DNA from: Garcia nutans
Taxonomy: Eukaryota > Streptophyta > Magnoliopsida > Malpighiales > Euphorbiaceae
Reading direction: 5' to 3'
Assembly: GCA_947685225.1 (NCBI GenBank)
Contig: CANTUV010000037.1
Location: 25,191,001 to 25,255,000 of the forward strand
DNA: 64,000 nt
In this document: positions 1 to 11,995 of the stretch, one piece after another
Layout of the letters: the number at the start of each line of letters is the position of its first letter
How positions within the stretch are numbered: the stretch's first letter is position 1
The notes under the pieces: model-generated
Told to the model about the DNA's origin: nothing
Seen by the model: the letters and a program-made list of their open reading frames with translations, nothing else
The model's database searches: none
Translations under genes and position numbers: made by a program

Positions 1-1258
1 TTTATGTTAGACATTTGGTTATAATTATGAAATTAAGAGGAGAAAAAAAATTATAATAATGTTTTGAATTATGGATAATGTGAGATAAGGGTAACTATTG
101 TAAATATAGTAATGGTATGAAATGTGATGAGATATTAAAAAGGGAGAAATTGCAAAATGTGACTGGAAGTTATACTGAATATGTTTATAGTATAAAGTGA
201 ATAAGTGGATGGGCTTAAAGTTTAAGTGAATGAACTATAGATAGTAAAAATGGTATGAGATTATCATGAGAATTGGTGGAAATTATACTAAGATAATAGA
301 AAATAAAATATATGTATATTAAAGGACAAGTTGAAGTGATTTGTTATCATGATAATTTGACTGAATATGGAACTAAAGAGATTAGGATTTGAAAATAAGT
401 TGGATCTAATGAAATTAGGTCATTTATATAATGTGAAATTAATGATAAGTTTAAATAAGTTAATTGTTGGCTTGAATTGAACAAGATTGAAGTGTGGATA
501 TTTTGTGACAGACAGATCAATTGATCTAGATTCTATGAAGATTATGAATCATTATTGAGATTTAATATGTATAGTTGTACTACGAGTATAATAATTTACA
601 TGATAATGTATATGATGTAAAATTCTAAAATATGAATGGAAAAGAATGAATGGAGTTATATTAGTTGTAAATAATGAAAAAAAAAGGAAAAGATTGATTA
701 TCTATAAATAAGTTGAAAGGCATTGGATTACCATGTATGTTAAGTGAAAAATATATTAAAGAAGGAATTGAATGTATGAAAAATAAGGATATTATTATCA
801 ATTAAGGTTTGGTAAATGTCTATATTGAAAGTGATTGTAAGGATGGGATAATCAATATTAAGATTTAACTCAATGACTTTTTTAGGGTTAAATTAAAAGA
901 GTAATTATAAAGAGATGAAGTAATAACATATCTTGAAGATAATGATTAGACGAAGTATAAGTATATTATAAGATGATCTGATTTTTGTCTAAAGGTAATT
1001 TCATTGGGAATGTGAGAAACTATCTTGATTGTTTTGTTGAGGAAGTAATAAGATATATAAACATATAGCATGATGAGTTATGGAATTTAAAGAAGATGAT
1101 TGATTCTAAGGGGGAGAGTAAAAGTTATATGATTTGATGATATAATAACTTAAGAATATAATTAACTTCATATGGAAGTTAAGATAGTATTATGTTAAGA
1201 ATGGATTGCTATTGTACTAGATAATTTCGAGGACGAAATTATTTAAGGGGGAGAGAAT
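1..1258 (+). other. AT-rich internal 3' flank of a Ty3/gypsy element
   Basis: This stretch lies just upstream of a polypurine tract and LTR, so it should be the 3' internal part of a + strand chromovirus-type element. It is very AT-rich, has stops in all frames, and I see no recognisable pol domain. Chromovirus pol usually ends close to the polypurine tract, so over 1 kb of non-coding DNA here means decay or a long 3' untranslated region. The assignment rests on position only. Confidence 0.5.
1223..1258 (+). promoter_or_regulatory. PPT-proximal hairpin and polypurine tract
   Basis: A perfect inverted repeat (AATTTCG, loop AGGA, CGAAATT, 1223-1240) is followed by the purine run AAGGGGGAGAGAAT that directly precedes the LTR start at 1259. 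The purine run is the expected primer for plus-strand DNA synthesis. The same 18-bp hairpin sits upstream of the tracts at 25264-25281 and 55963-55980. Confidence 0.8.
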
Positions 1259-1635
1259 TGTAATATCCCAAAGTACACCCTAAAAGTTTGGAATAATTAT
1301 GGTTGTATATGGATTTAATGTGTATGTTTAATGAATTAATTTAATACCCCAATTTTGGTATGCATTGGAGTAGTAGTTGTGAGAGATATGTGGGTAATAT
1401 ATGAAGGATTATATGTATGTATGGTATATGGGAAAATATATGGGAAAATATAAAAGCAATATATAAGAGATATACATATACCAACATATACATCATATTT
1501 GCCTAATGTATAAAATGGTGTAGGAAAAGTAAGTTTATATAATTAATAAATAATAAATAATAATAATCATAAAGGAAAAAGAAGAGAAGAAAGTCAAAGG
1601 ATGAATATAAAATGTGGTGGAGGATTTTAAATATA

Positions 1636-1654
1636 ATTATATTATATTATATTA

Positions 1655-1685
<31 letters not shown>

Positions 1686-1751
1686 TATGTGATAAGTATA
1701 AGGAAAAGAAGAAAAGATCTTCTTCCCTTCTTCTTCCTCTTCTTCTTGCAC

Positions 1752-1816
<65 letters not shown>
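1636..1816. repeat. Microsatellites: (ATT)n/(AT)n and (GA)n
   Basis: TTATTA/ATATAT repeats lie at about 1636-1690 and an almost uninterrupted GA run at 1752-1816 (one AAAG interruption). Both are inside the LTR. A further short GAT run lies at about 1955-1980. Confidence 0.95.
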
Positions 1817-1818
<2 letters not shown>

Positions 1819-2308
1819 GATTTCTTCTATATACACATCAAATCCAAAGGGATTTTGAGGGAATTGAAGATGGTTATTGAAGATTTGGCATAATATCCAA
1901 GAAAGTATTCATTTCCTTGTATGGATTTCTATTGATTGAGTTTATAGTTGATAAGATGATGATGATGATGATGATGATGTTAATGAAAGATTGAAGTATA
2001 TATATGTGTGGAATTGGTATTTAGATGATGATAATATGGTTAATTGTGAGATAATATGGTTAATTGTGAGGATGGTGATGAATTGTTGAATTGTTGAGTA
2101 AGGGTTTAGTATTATGAATTGGGGATTTGAGTAATTGATTCATGGTGATATATATAATGCTCATTATTATGATATATTGAAGTTATATAAGTGTTAAATT
2201 GATAGGTAATTGATGAATATAACCAAGATGTTGATTAAGGGTGATGAAGTATGAGTTTTGAAGTGTTTGTGTTTTCATGGATGAGAGTTCGAATTCATGA
2301 TTTTTGGC

Positions 2309-2572
2309 CTGACACGGCCGTGTGGTTAGGCGTGTAATCCGTACTGAGTTGGACGTTTGTGACACAACCATTAACACGGCCATGTTACTGAGCGTGTTAT
2401 AGCTACTGTGAGAAGAAGTAATTGACACGGCCATGAACACGCCCGTGTTGTTGGGCGTGTCAATGTTTCTGTAAGGCAAAATGTGTGACACGTCCATGTT
2501 ATTGAGCGTGTCAAAGCTTCTGTATTGTTGGTTTAGGGCACGATCAGGGACACGCCTGTGTTGGTGAGCGTG
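2309..2572 (+). repeat. Palindromic CACG array in the LTR
   Basis: About five units pair a GACACGnCC-type arm with a CGTGTC-type arm. The clearest pairs ATTGACACG (2421-2429) with CGTGTCAAT (2456-2464) around an inner ACACG/CGTGT palindrome. The array stands out as CG-rich in AT-rich sequence. Related arrays occur at 57113-57410, 61260-61560 and 35540-35940. Confidence 0.85.
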
Positions 2573-3142
2573 TCAAGTGTTGAGTTTGCCCTAGTTAGTT
2601 ATCATTCTTATTTTCTGATGTGAATAATTACCTTTGGATTAGGTTTTCAAGAGATTTTGTTACCATAATCCAAGTGTTGGAGGATTCTTGGAAAGAGGAA
2701 TTTAGATTTGGTGTGATTTCTCTAGAGGTAAGTACAAACTTATATGAATGCATTCTTTTACATGATTTTGAGACTTAACACATTTAGTTATAAATGTGTT
2801 AAGTAATTTACTATATTGTTAATACCATGTGACTAATGTTATGATTTGTATACTGTGAAAGCTATGATGATCATTCAAAAAGGTATGTGCAATGCAATTT
2901 GTTATGATAAATATTTAAATGATGAATTTAAGATATATGTTCAATGTGATTGATTATGTATATTTGAATAATGAAGTATTATCATGTGAATTGAGATTTG
3001 ATAAGATAATAAGCCATTGTGATTGGCTATGATGATTCAAATGATGATGTTTAATGCAAATGAATTATAATTGAGGCATAGTGCCTAATTGATTATGAGA
3101 AATGAATTGAGAAAGAAATGTTTAAAGATATAAATGAACGGA

Positions 3143-3440
3143 CCTATCTGCCTCCTGCGGAACCATGCGGACCCAGTGGACTGGGCAACCGAACTTGGAC
3201 TACCGACCTGGTTGGGGGAAGGTTCGATACAGTCAGTATTATACGTACCTATCTGCCTCCTGCGGAACCATGCGGACCCAGAGGACTGGGCAACCGAACT
3301 TGGACTACCGACCTGGTTGGGGGAAGGTTCGTTACTGATAGTCTTATACGTGCCTATCTGCCTCCTGCGGAACCATGCGGACCCAATGGGCTGGGCAACC
3401 GAACTTGGACTACCGACCTGGTTGGGGGAAGGTTCGTATA
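3143..3440 (+). repeat. 105-bp tandem repeat, three copies
   Basis: CCTATCTGCCTCCTGCGGAA recurs at 3143, 3248 and 3353, an exact 105-bp period with few differences. Because 105 is divisible by three, two frames stay open through the array (about 119 and 115 codons). These frames are a by-product of the repeat, not genes. The block is GC-rich and sits where other LTRs of this lineage carry their own tandem repeats. Confidence 0.95.
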
Positions 3441-3880
3441 TGAAGCCATGGTTGTTGGCTATAATGATGAACTTTGAATAACATATTAGTGACTTTTGGG
3501 CCCGAGTCTGTCTTTATTTTCAATGTGGTATATAAATGATGAAACAAATGAATAATGAGATCTATGGTTGCCTTTGTTGGAAATGTGATTCATGATTGGT
3601 GAATTGTGAATAATGAATTAATTGAATAAAATAGGGACATGAAATGTTATGAAGTATGATATGTAATATATGTATTGATATATTCATTGTGAGTATTAGT
3701 GATGGACGGTGGTTGGTGATAATGATATGTATATATGTATATAATATATGAAATTAGTAGAGATATATGAAAGGTATAATTAAAAAGGAAAATAATGATA
3801 AGAAACCAATGGTACCTGAAGATTTTATATATCTATATTGGAATTTCTGTAATGTATGTTTATATTCTTTATTTATACTA

Positions 3881-3917
3881 CTAAGCTCTCGGGCTTAGTG
3901 CGGATGTGTTATCGCGC
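3881..3917 (+). other. Conserved double hairpin of Tekay-type LTRs (copy 1)
   Basis: Hairpin 1 pairs CTAAGC (3881-3886) with GCTTAG (3893-3898). Hairpin 2 pairs GCGGAT with ATCGCGC (3911-3917), with one bulged base. Six more copies are listed in the findings. Confidence 0.7.
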
Positions 3918-4399
3918 AGGTGAGTAGATGGTAGAACTGAAGTCTTTCATTATGTCACGAGAAGAGTAAGAGTTTGTCGAGACCAACTAGAGGGTGATGC
4001 ATACATGTATAATTTTAATTATGCTGTATTTCTGATAAGAATGTATTCAGATGTATAAATGAAGTTTTGATAAAGATAATATTATTATATATATGTAAGA
4101 TCATTAAAAGTATAATGATTTTGTAAATGCTCTTTATATTAATATATTATTGTTTGAACTCAGTTAAAGGTTTTTAAATTGTAACAAAAAGTGACATTCT
4201 TATACTTGATATACGTACTGTATGTATACTCGGTATATGTATAGTATTTAAGACTAACAAAAACTTAATGAAAGTTCTTTATTCAAACAATCTTAATATG
4301 AAAAATATAATTTTTCTAGAAAACATTAAAGAAACAAAATGGAACAAAAACCAAAAAGTTGAGGGAAGTTTGTTGAGTAGTAGTCAAAAAATGCTTCAT

Positions 4400-5822
4400 C
4401 TACTTAGACATGTCAGGGCAAGGGCCAAAACTAGCAACCCTTTCCTTAGTAATTTCTCCATCTATATCTTGAAAAGATGACAAGATAGAACTTTCCATTA
4501 ATCCTCCTTTTATCATGAAGGTCACCGGCGATGGCACTCTTTCAAACTTAGGCAATGGATTGCTTTTAGTGTTAGGTTTTACGGGCTCAGACAGCTTGCC
4601 ACTGTCGATCAAATCTTGGATCTCATGCCTTAAGCAAATATATCTATCTTTCTCATGCCTTTGCACTTGATGGAATTGACAGAAGGCCTCGGCATTAAAG
4701 CTTAATGGCAGAGAATTCGGCAAAGGTCGGAGAGCCAATGGTTGTAATAGCCCATTTTTGTATAACTTGTTGAAAACCCAAGACAGAGGTTTTCCCAACT
4801 TTAAAAACTGTCTTCTATTTGCTTGATCAGTTGTTGCATTGCCATTCACTGATTTTTGAGTACCCTGACTGCCAGACTGATAATTCCCCCCTCTTATTCT
4901 TTCTTTCAGAAAAATGGCTTCTCTCATTTCTATTCTTCTATCAGTAAGGCAGCTTGGAAAAGATCTTTAAAATCCTTATCAGAGTGTGAGACATCTGTTC
5001 ATTTAGACTGGGTAGGACACCCTTTACTATCTTCTGAATCTGGTTAGACTCATCTGGTCTCTTCTTAAGTAGTGCATCCTTGTTTCTCCACCTCTTTACA
5101 TAGTCAACAAAATTTTCATTTTGATTTTGTCTGATAGTTTCCACCTCTATCAGGGTCACTTCCAATTTGACATTGTACCCATATTGTTGAATGAAGGCTT
5201 TGTACAACATATCCTAATCTTTTTGGGTAGTTTTTTCCAAAGTATTAAATCAATTCTACATTACAGGGCCTAAAGAAAGCATAAAAGACCTTAAAGTCTA
5301 GGCTTTAGTAGCTCAAGCGGACTGTAGGTAGTAATGTACTGCTTAACATGCAAGTGAGGATTTCCTATACCATTATACTTAGCAAAAGAAGGCATTTTGA
5401 ACTTGTAAGGGACTTCTTCATCTTGCTCAAATAGCTTGTCTACCTTTGATACCTCCTCATCCTTCAGCTTCTTCCCAAACTTTTCTCTAAATAAGCAATC
5501 ATCTTCTCCACATATGAAGTTTCAGTATTTTCCACAGTTGATTTCTCCATAGCCTTCATTTATTTCTTCTTTTCTTTAGAATATTGGAAGAATTGAACTC
5601 AATCATCATCATCAATAATTACTATGTCATCATCAAAGGCCACTTCACCAACCTTAGCCTTTCCTTTGTCCTTCTACTTCTTAGTACTAGCAGATGTTCA
5701 ACAGTGTTCCCCAATAATGTAGCCAGCTAGCTTTTCATCATTTTAGCTAGGACCCCCTTTAGTTCTTCCATCTTGGAGTTGAGTGCGTCATCCATCATCT
5801 TCTAAATTTGTTTAGGTTCCAT
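4400..5822 (-). pseudogene. Tat/Ogre-type Gag remnant
   Basis: This is a decayed Gag gene. A start equivalent to the copy at 44769 lies at 5822-5820 and is soon followed by stops. The central capsid region is readable at 5210-4941, with the motifs AFIQQYGYN and NENFVDYVKRWRNK, typical of Tat-lineage Gag. After a frameshift the C-terminal part reads through 4927-4400 and contains the CQFH...RHEKDR...LRHEIQDLID segment. The order and sequence match the gag at 44769-46236. An acidic Asp run followed by TGA is shared with that copy. It is non-functional because of several stops and at least one frameshift. Confidence 0.8.
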
Positions 5823-7042
5823 TACTTTTAGTGAAAAGCTGACTGAGTCATTGCTGGATACTACATCATTAGCGTAGGTTGGATTGTAATAAGCTCTTGA
5901 AATACTGAACTCTAGGTCTGTAAGCCATAAAGGATCAATGCCATATAATGTAATTCATGTATGCATGTATATATGTATGCACAAGTAATATACAAACAAA
6001 GAGAATTAGGACATTCCTTCCAACCTTATATCTTCCATACATGAATGGTGAGTCTCTTTTTCTAGGTATATGGTCTACAAAATATCAACATAGGACATCT
6101 TATTTTTAAAAAAATCACTCGAACGGTTTAACCAATAGTTGTATTCTCAAACTTAGAAATCATTCTATGATAATCCCCTTTAATTAAGCCTTAATCCATT
6201 AGATTAACTTAAAATAGCTTTTATACCATATCACGGATTAAAACTAAATAAAGGGTTTATCATAAATAGATTTTCTATTTGGAAAAACAACTTAATGATT
6301 CATGCCACAAACAAGCCCATGATTAATAAATCTTGGTATAAATTAGTCCCACAATTAATTTTTTGTATTCTATAATTGATCTAAACAGTTGTAAGCTCAT
6401 TTAAGAAGAAGGTTAAGAAAAATTTTAATTTGAATTAAGTGAAAAATAATTTTGTTTCAAAGTTCATTGTAAAAAGGTTTGTTTAAAAATGAATCTTGGG
6501 CTTTATACTTGGGCCATGAGGTAGAAAAGAATTTTTGACCCATTTTAAAAAAACTTTATGTCTAAAGACCAGTTTTGAAAAGTTTTGAAAATAATTTTGA
6601 TCTTTTGGGATTAAAGGAATAAAAATATTTTGAGATTACAATATAATTAGGTCATATTAGGAAAAGAACAAATCAAATAGGCCATGGTACAAACCAAGAT
6701 ATATCAATCATAGTCAAACAATAAGCATTTTGGTAAAAACCTAAGGAAAGTAACTAGGCCAATTATATAAGCTTTAGTCTTTGGGTTGAAAAGTTTAGGC
6801 TCCCATAGCAAGTATATACCATAAGGTACAAGGCTATGAGTAGTTATGCCATGTTGGATCTCCATACCTTGAGTGAAAGTATGGTATCCCTTATATAACA
6901 TAACACGGATTACACGGGCATCCTAACACATGCACACAATGCAATCTAAATGATGCAATGGTCAATATCATAATAAGAAAGAATAAAATAATATAAGGAT
7001 CAAAAAAATCAACTTCTCTTATCCCTAGTAGAGTTGCCGCTG
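5823..7042 (-). other. Tat element leader and degenerate primer binding site
   Basis: This is non-coding DNA between LTR and gag. Next to the LTR (about 7022-7039) the minus strand reads CGGCAACTCTACTAGGGA, four mismatches from the TGGCGACTCCACTGGGGA site of the copy at 43606. The rest is AT-rich with scattered short frames that I consider meaningless. Confidence 0.65.
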
Positions 7043-8871
7043 TGAGCGGAGATTTTTGCCCCCACTCCCATATTGAATGGTTCTTGCTACTTTGGTACTG
7101 TTAAGTTCAGGATATTCGAGAACACGGGCCTAAACCCAGAGAAAATAGAATCGCCACCCGGATGGACCAGGAAAAAAAAAGAGGTGGATAACTCGATTCC
7201 TAAGGAATCATCAATCCTCTAATAGGTTCAGAAAGTTGAGTATGCATGGGGAATGTGAGAATAACTCAGCACCCCCATAGTGCCCGAATCATTAGAACCG
7301 GCATCCTATTTAGGTCTAAATATTATTAAATTCTTAAACATTATAATATTATCTATACTACATGCAATTATTGAAATAAATATTTATTGTATTAAAATAA
7401 AAAAAAGTTCAAACAAAATAACAAAATGGGCACCCATCCAAGGATGAAAACATACTCTTACAATCTCCAATGTCAAAAATATAATAATATAGGACACCCA
7501 CCAATTGACGGAAACATGTCCTTTGCATAAATCCCTAAATACAAATAAGATAAAAGAAACAAATTAAATAAATAAGGCTTCTACAAAGTGGAAAACATGT
7601 CTTTTACAATTTTAAAAATCCAAATAGCAAATAAACATAATTCAATTATTCATCACAAATAAGAAAATCATATCATCCATAAAAAATAATTAACAATAGA
7701 TTAAGGATTAAACAAAATTAGGGTTTCATCATTAAATTAGGGTTTTCACATGATAACTAAGATTAAAATGCAAACTAGGGTTTGATATGCAAACTAAGAT
7801 TTTAGAATGTAAACTAGGGTTCTAGAATGTAGATTAGGCTTAAAATATAAACTAGGGCTTTAGAATGTAAATTAGGGTTTTAGAATATAAACTAGGGTTT
7901 GATCTTACTAATTAGGTCCAGGAACATGGAATTAGGATTTACTAGATGATATTAAGGTTTGAAGCAAAATCAAAATAATAAATTAACTAAAAACACAAAA
8001 CTCTACATGATTACATAATGAAGGTAAAAAATAGAATTAAGCAATGGAAATTGTACCTATGTTGTTAGTTTTGCCAAGTGAAAGTCTATAAACAAGCCTT
8101 ATTGGATAACCATACAATTCCTTTATCTTTGGATGGTTTGGGCGGCTCAAGATCAATGGAATCTTGGCTACTATTTCTGGCCTTATTTTACTTCTATGTT
8201 TTCTGGTTTTATGCTAATGATTGCTTTTTAATCATTGTGGCCTCTCTCTATTTCTTTTCTAAAAGGTCGTCTCTTCTCTCTGTTTCTTTTTAATTATTAT
8301 CTCACCTCTCTGTTTATTTTTTTTAAAATTCTTATGGCTATGAGGCTATCTCCTTATTAATCGCGGAGGCTTTATATTTATAGGGAAAATCTAGGGCAAT
8401 GGTGTGCTGAGTTATTTTAGTTAACTAAGGAAAGCTCGCACCATCCGAGTCCAAGCAGGATTGAAAATCCTTAAATAGGTTGATTAAGGAAAGATCGCAC
8501 CATTTGAGTCCATGTAGGAATCAAAATCCTTAAATAGGGACTGGTCAAAGGCTAATTCGACATGAGCTAAGGCTCATGTCGAATTATTTTTTAATTAATT
8601 CAACATAAACCTTAGCTCATGTCAAATTTGTATGCCTAGACATGAGCCGTAGCTCATGTAGAATTCGCATGCCTAATTAGACATAAGCATGTTGGTTTAG
8701 CTTTTTTAAATCGGGCCAAGTCGGTTTAGGCTTTTAAAATTTGACTGGACCTAATTCAAACTATAAAAACTTGACTGGATCTAATTTAGGCCTTTCTTAT
8801 TGAAATCAAACTGGATTCTACACTTTTTAATTAGAACAAAATTAATATTAGGCCAAAATTAAGGGTCTATA
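7043..8871 (-). repeat. LTR A of the Tat-type fragment
   Basis: On the minus strand the LTR starts TATAGACCCTTAATTTT (8871) and ends at ...CCGCTCA (7043) next to the PBS. It is about 1.83 kb. It has a TATA-like stretch near 8369-8380, many degenerate CCCTAAA/TTTAGGG-like motifs (7720-7920), and three tandem hairpins (about 7429-7606) matching those in the LTRs at 43047-43216. A small open frame at 8078-8293 is not supported as a gene. Confidence 0.75.
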
Positions 8872-10169
8872 GGCACTCATACGAGATGGAAGCATGCCTT
8901 TACAATGGCTAAAGGTCTATAATACAAATAAAATAGGACACCCACAAGAAAGTGGTAATGTGTCCTTTATAATTATCCCAAAAATAAATTAAATTACAAC
9001 TAAGAAAATTAGGCACTCACAAGTGGAAACATGCCTTTATAACTTCAATCCAATAAATAATTAAAGATTCAATACTCATAATAAATAATTCACACATATA
9101 ATCCATTATAATCATGGAATTATACAAAAGGTTATAAAAATTAGGGCTTAATTGAAAAGAAGTTAAGATTAAATACAAATTTAGGATTTTGAAACCCAAA
9201 TTAGGGTTTTAGTGATAAATTTGGATTTTGATAATCAAATTAGGGTTTTATTGACAAATTAGGGTTTTAATTATTAAATTTTGATGAAAAATTAGGATTT
9301 TGATCATCAAATTAGGGTTTATTGACAAATTGGTTTTATCATGCAATTAGGGGGTTTTAGATTTACAAAATAGTGTTTGAACATTCAATTAGAGTTTTAG
9401 ATATACAAAATAGGATTTCAGCATGCAATTAGGATTTTGATTTATAAAATGTGATTTTAATCCTAAAGCTAAGATTTTACTGGAAGATTAGGTTTTAAGC
9501 AAAATCAAATCAATAAACCAAAAAGACAGTAAACTCTACAAGATTACACAAAGATGATGCACAACTGAACCAAATAAAATTAGTTAATGAAAACCATACC
9601 TACATTGTTGGCTCCACCAAAATATTAATGTTGAAATAATCTTAGCTATTTGAGTTGCACAATTTCTTTTAGCATTGGATAGTCTGGATTAGCTAGAGTT
9701 TGGTTGAACAACGTGGTTCCAAGTCTCTGCGTTTGCTTTCTACCTCTCTAGTGTTCTATGTGTTCTTTCTTTGTTTTTTAGTTGTTATTGCTAATTCTTA
9801 ATTGCTACTTATATTTCCTAATTGTTATCGTCCCTTTAATTGATGTTGTTAATTGCTTTTTATAGACAATTTGAGGTCACAATCCAGCTTCATCTTGGCT
9901 AAACAATCCCAATTGTATTAGAAAAGCCTCTATTTATCCGAATCATTTTGAGTTTAAGTAGAATTAGGACTGTATTTGGTCCTGGCCTAAGGCTCAAGGT
10001 GAATTGGCCATGAGATATAGCCAATCGTCATGAGTTATTAGGCCAGTTCAATGATTTTGGCTTTTTGAATCAGACCAGACTCGGTTTAGGCTTTTTAATT
10101 GGGACTAGATTTGATTTGGGCCTTTTAATTGGAACTGAATTCATTCGGTGCTAAAATTAAGGGTCTATA
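8872..10169 (-). repeat. LTR B, partial Tat-type LTR cut by LTR A
   Basis: This is a second LTR of the same family. On the minus strand it starts TATAGACCCTTAATTTT at 10169 and stops at 8872 inside the first of the tandem hairpins, so about 370-400 bp of its 3' end are missing. It carries the TTTAGGG-like region (about 9190-9480) and two full hairpins (8937-8967, 9011-9038). The break sits exactly at the start of LTR A, consistent with insertion of A into B. Confidence 0.65.
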
Positions 10170-10215
10170 ACCATCTTCTTCTTTCTTATTCTTCTTCCAT
10201 AATTAACTTAGAAAT

Positions 10216-11622
10216 TGTTGTCCCAAGATGGCAACCAAGAGGGGGGGGGGGGGTGAATTGGTTTCCTCAAGAAATAATGACAATTAAAAAACTCAACAAA
10301 CTAGAAATGCGGAATAGAGAGATGGTTGAGTAATGAAAGAAAGAAAGAACACACAAGATTTATAGTGGTTTAGATTTACTTCAATCCTACATCCACTTCC
10401 TTAACAACTTGTTAAGGTTCCACTAATCTTTGAAGTTTTTACAAGCTCACTTCCAACTTTTGTGTTTTCACAAGTTCACACCTAACTTCACAAGTGTTTT
10501 TCTAAGGCTTACACTCAAGAACCTTTAAAGGAGTTTTTAAGGCTCACTCTCACAACCCAAACAAGAGTTTTACAAGGCTTACTCTCACAACCCAAGTGTT
10601 TTCCAAGCTCACACTCAAACTTATACAATGGTGTTTTCAATGCTTACACCTAACATTCATTACAATTCAAATGTGAGTTTAATTAAAAGAAAGTTTGTTA
10701 CTTGGCTATGAAATTTTTTTTTTGCTTCTTATCTTATCTTTTCTTTTCTTATAGAAGCAATGTATTTATAGCCAATGTGGTCTTACTAGCCGTTATTGAT
10801 AGTGAGAATAAAGTCTTGGTAGTTTAGACCTTCTTCTTTAAACTGTCCAAAGCATTTCGCGGTCGTCCTTCATATAAGGATGGTCGCGCTATTATCATAC
10901 GCGGTCGTCCTTGGACAAGGTACGGTCGCTGAATTTAAAAATGCTTCAACGGTCGAATTTGAGTGCTCTGCAGCAAGAATCTTGCCCATGTTGTGGTTGT
11001 CGAGACGGTCGCGCATCACAAAGGTGCGGTCGCCCTTTTTGAATGTTGAAGTGGGTTTATAACGGTCATCACACATGGCATTCTTTGACTGGGCAGAAAA
11101 GATGTCCGCCAAAATATGAATTTCGTGGTCGCCCTAGGTAACATCTCACGGTCAAAGTGAGATACTCGCGTCGAACTTCTGGACGCACCTGAGGACGCGA
11201 ACACTACTGTCTCTTTAAGCAAATTTTTCTTGAATTGCTAGGGCGGTCGCGAATATAAATGGGCGGTCACTAAAGTGATAAGCGAGGCCGTATCATTCTC
11301 CGTTCTTGTCGCCGCGAACCTTACTGTGATTAGAATGATTTGAGCTCCTTGGGTAGTGGTCATCCATAACTTGGGACGGTCGCTCTTCATTAAGTGCGGT
11401 TGTTACTGAGGTCGGGTTTCTGACCGCGAAACCTACTGTGATAAGGTTTCATCTTTTAATTGAAAGGTGCGGTGGTATTCAGGTTTGGTGCGACCGCTAT
11501 AAGTGTTCTGTTCAGCTTTATTTGAAGTAACCTAAGCCTGCAACAAGATTCTCCAAACACATGTTAAATGGATCATTCAATTTGAGTTATCAAGGATCAA
11601 AATTGAGATCATTTGTCTAACA
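10216..11622 (-). repeat. 3' LTR of the SIRE-type element
   Basis: This is 1407 bp and pairs with 32528-33909. It includes a G homopolymer (about 10240-10253) and a dense series of GCGGTCG-type motifs (about 10857-11510). Relative to the 5' LTR it shows scattered substitutions and an extra segment of a few tens of bases near 11120-11150. Confidence 0.92.
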
Positions 11623-11995
11623 ATCTCCCCCATTTTGACTTTGTCAATTCAAATGGAATGATAAAAAAAAATAATAAGTCTAAAATGCTCCCCCTTAACA
11701 TATGCATGAATCATGGTTAAGTATATCTTGGTGCATTGATATTATTTGATTATCTTGGTGCATTGAATCACAATCATTCCAAACAATCATTCCAAGTTCC
11801 AAGTTGTTTACTATTTCTCCCCCATTGTCATAGGTAAAATGCATAACAGAAAGAAAGAAGTAAACATATCAAGCTACAAATAGAGGAAAGTAAACATCTT
11901 GTTTATTAAAAGATAGAGGAAAGTTAACATATTAAGCTACAAATATATAGAAAGCATATTAAGCAGCACAAATAAGAACATCTTGAAAATGTAAA
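11623..11995 (-). promoter_or_regulatory. Polypurine tract, with two further purine tracts
   Basis: On the minus strand AAAATGGGGGAGAT abuts the LTR start (11623-11635). Two more GGGGGAG runs occur at about 11690-11697 and 11817-11824. Multiple tracts before the 3' LTR fit SIRE-like elements. The rest of the interval is non-coding spacer. Confidence 0.75.

Larger units (their letters stand above)
1259..4245 (+). mobile_element. Long LTR of a Tekay-type Ty3/gypsy element (3' end missing)
   Basis: The LTR starts with TGTAATATCCC directly after a polypurine tract. Landmarks shared with the other Tekay-type LTRs of this window occur in the same order: a CACG palindrome array (about 2309-2572), a GGTAAGTACAAA donor-like motif (about 2727), a tandem-repeat block (3143-3440), and the double hairpin before CGCGCAGGT (3881-3920). 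The usual ending GGGTGTTACA is absent. Similarity fades near 4245, where a minus-strand Tat fragment begins, so the 3' end is truncated. No protein is encoded. Confidence 0.8.
4255..8871 (-). mobile_element. Tat/Ogre-type Ty3/gypsy fragment (5' LTR, leader, gag)
   Basis: On the minus strand this reads LTR (8871 to 7043), PBS, untranslated leader, then a broken gag, stopping at about 4255 against the + strand LTR. Its layout and sequence match the first part of the Tat element at 41430-53715; for example, the segment near 4255-4300 matches about 46300-46340. No pol and no second LTR are visible, so it is a 5' remnant. Confidence 0.8.

Noticed and set aside
1614..1820. 68-codon open frame ending in an Arg-Glu repeat
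   Set aside because: It is produced by the (ATT)n and (GA)n microsatellites inside an LTR.
3118..3481. Two overlapping open frames of 119 and 115 codons
   Set aside because: Both exist only because the 105-bp repeat period is divisible by three; there is no known domain.
4400..5822. Endogenous pararetrovirus capsid
   Set aside because: The Gag matches Tat-lineage gypsy and sits next to an LTR and PBS; no movement-protein or pararetroviral RT motif is seen.
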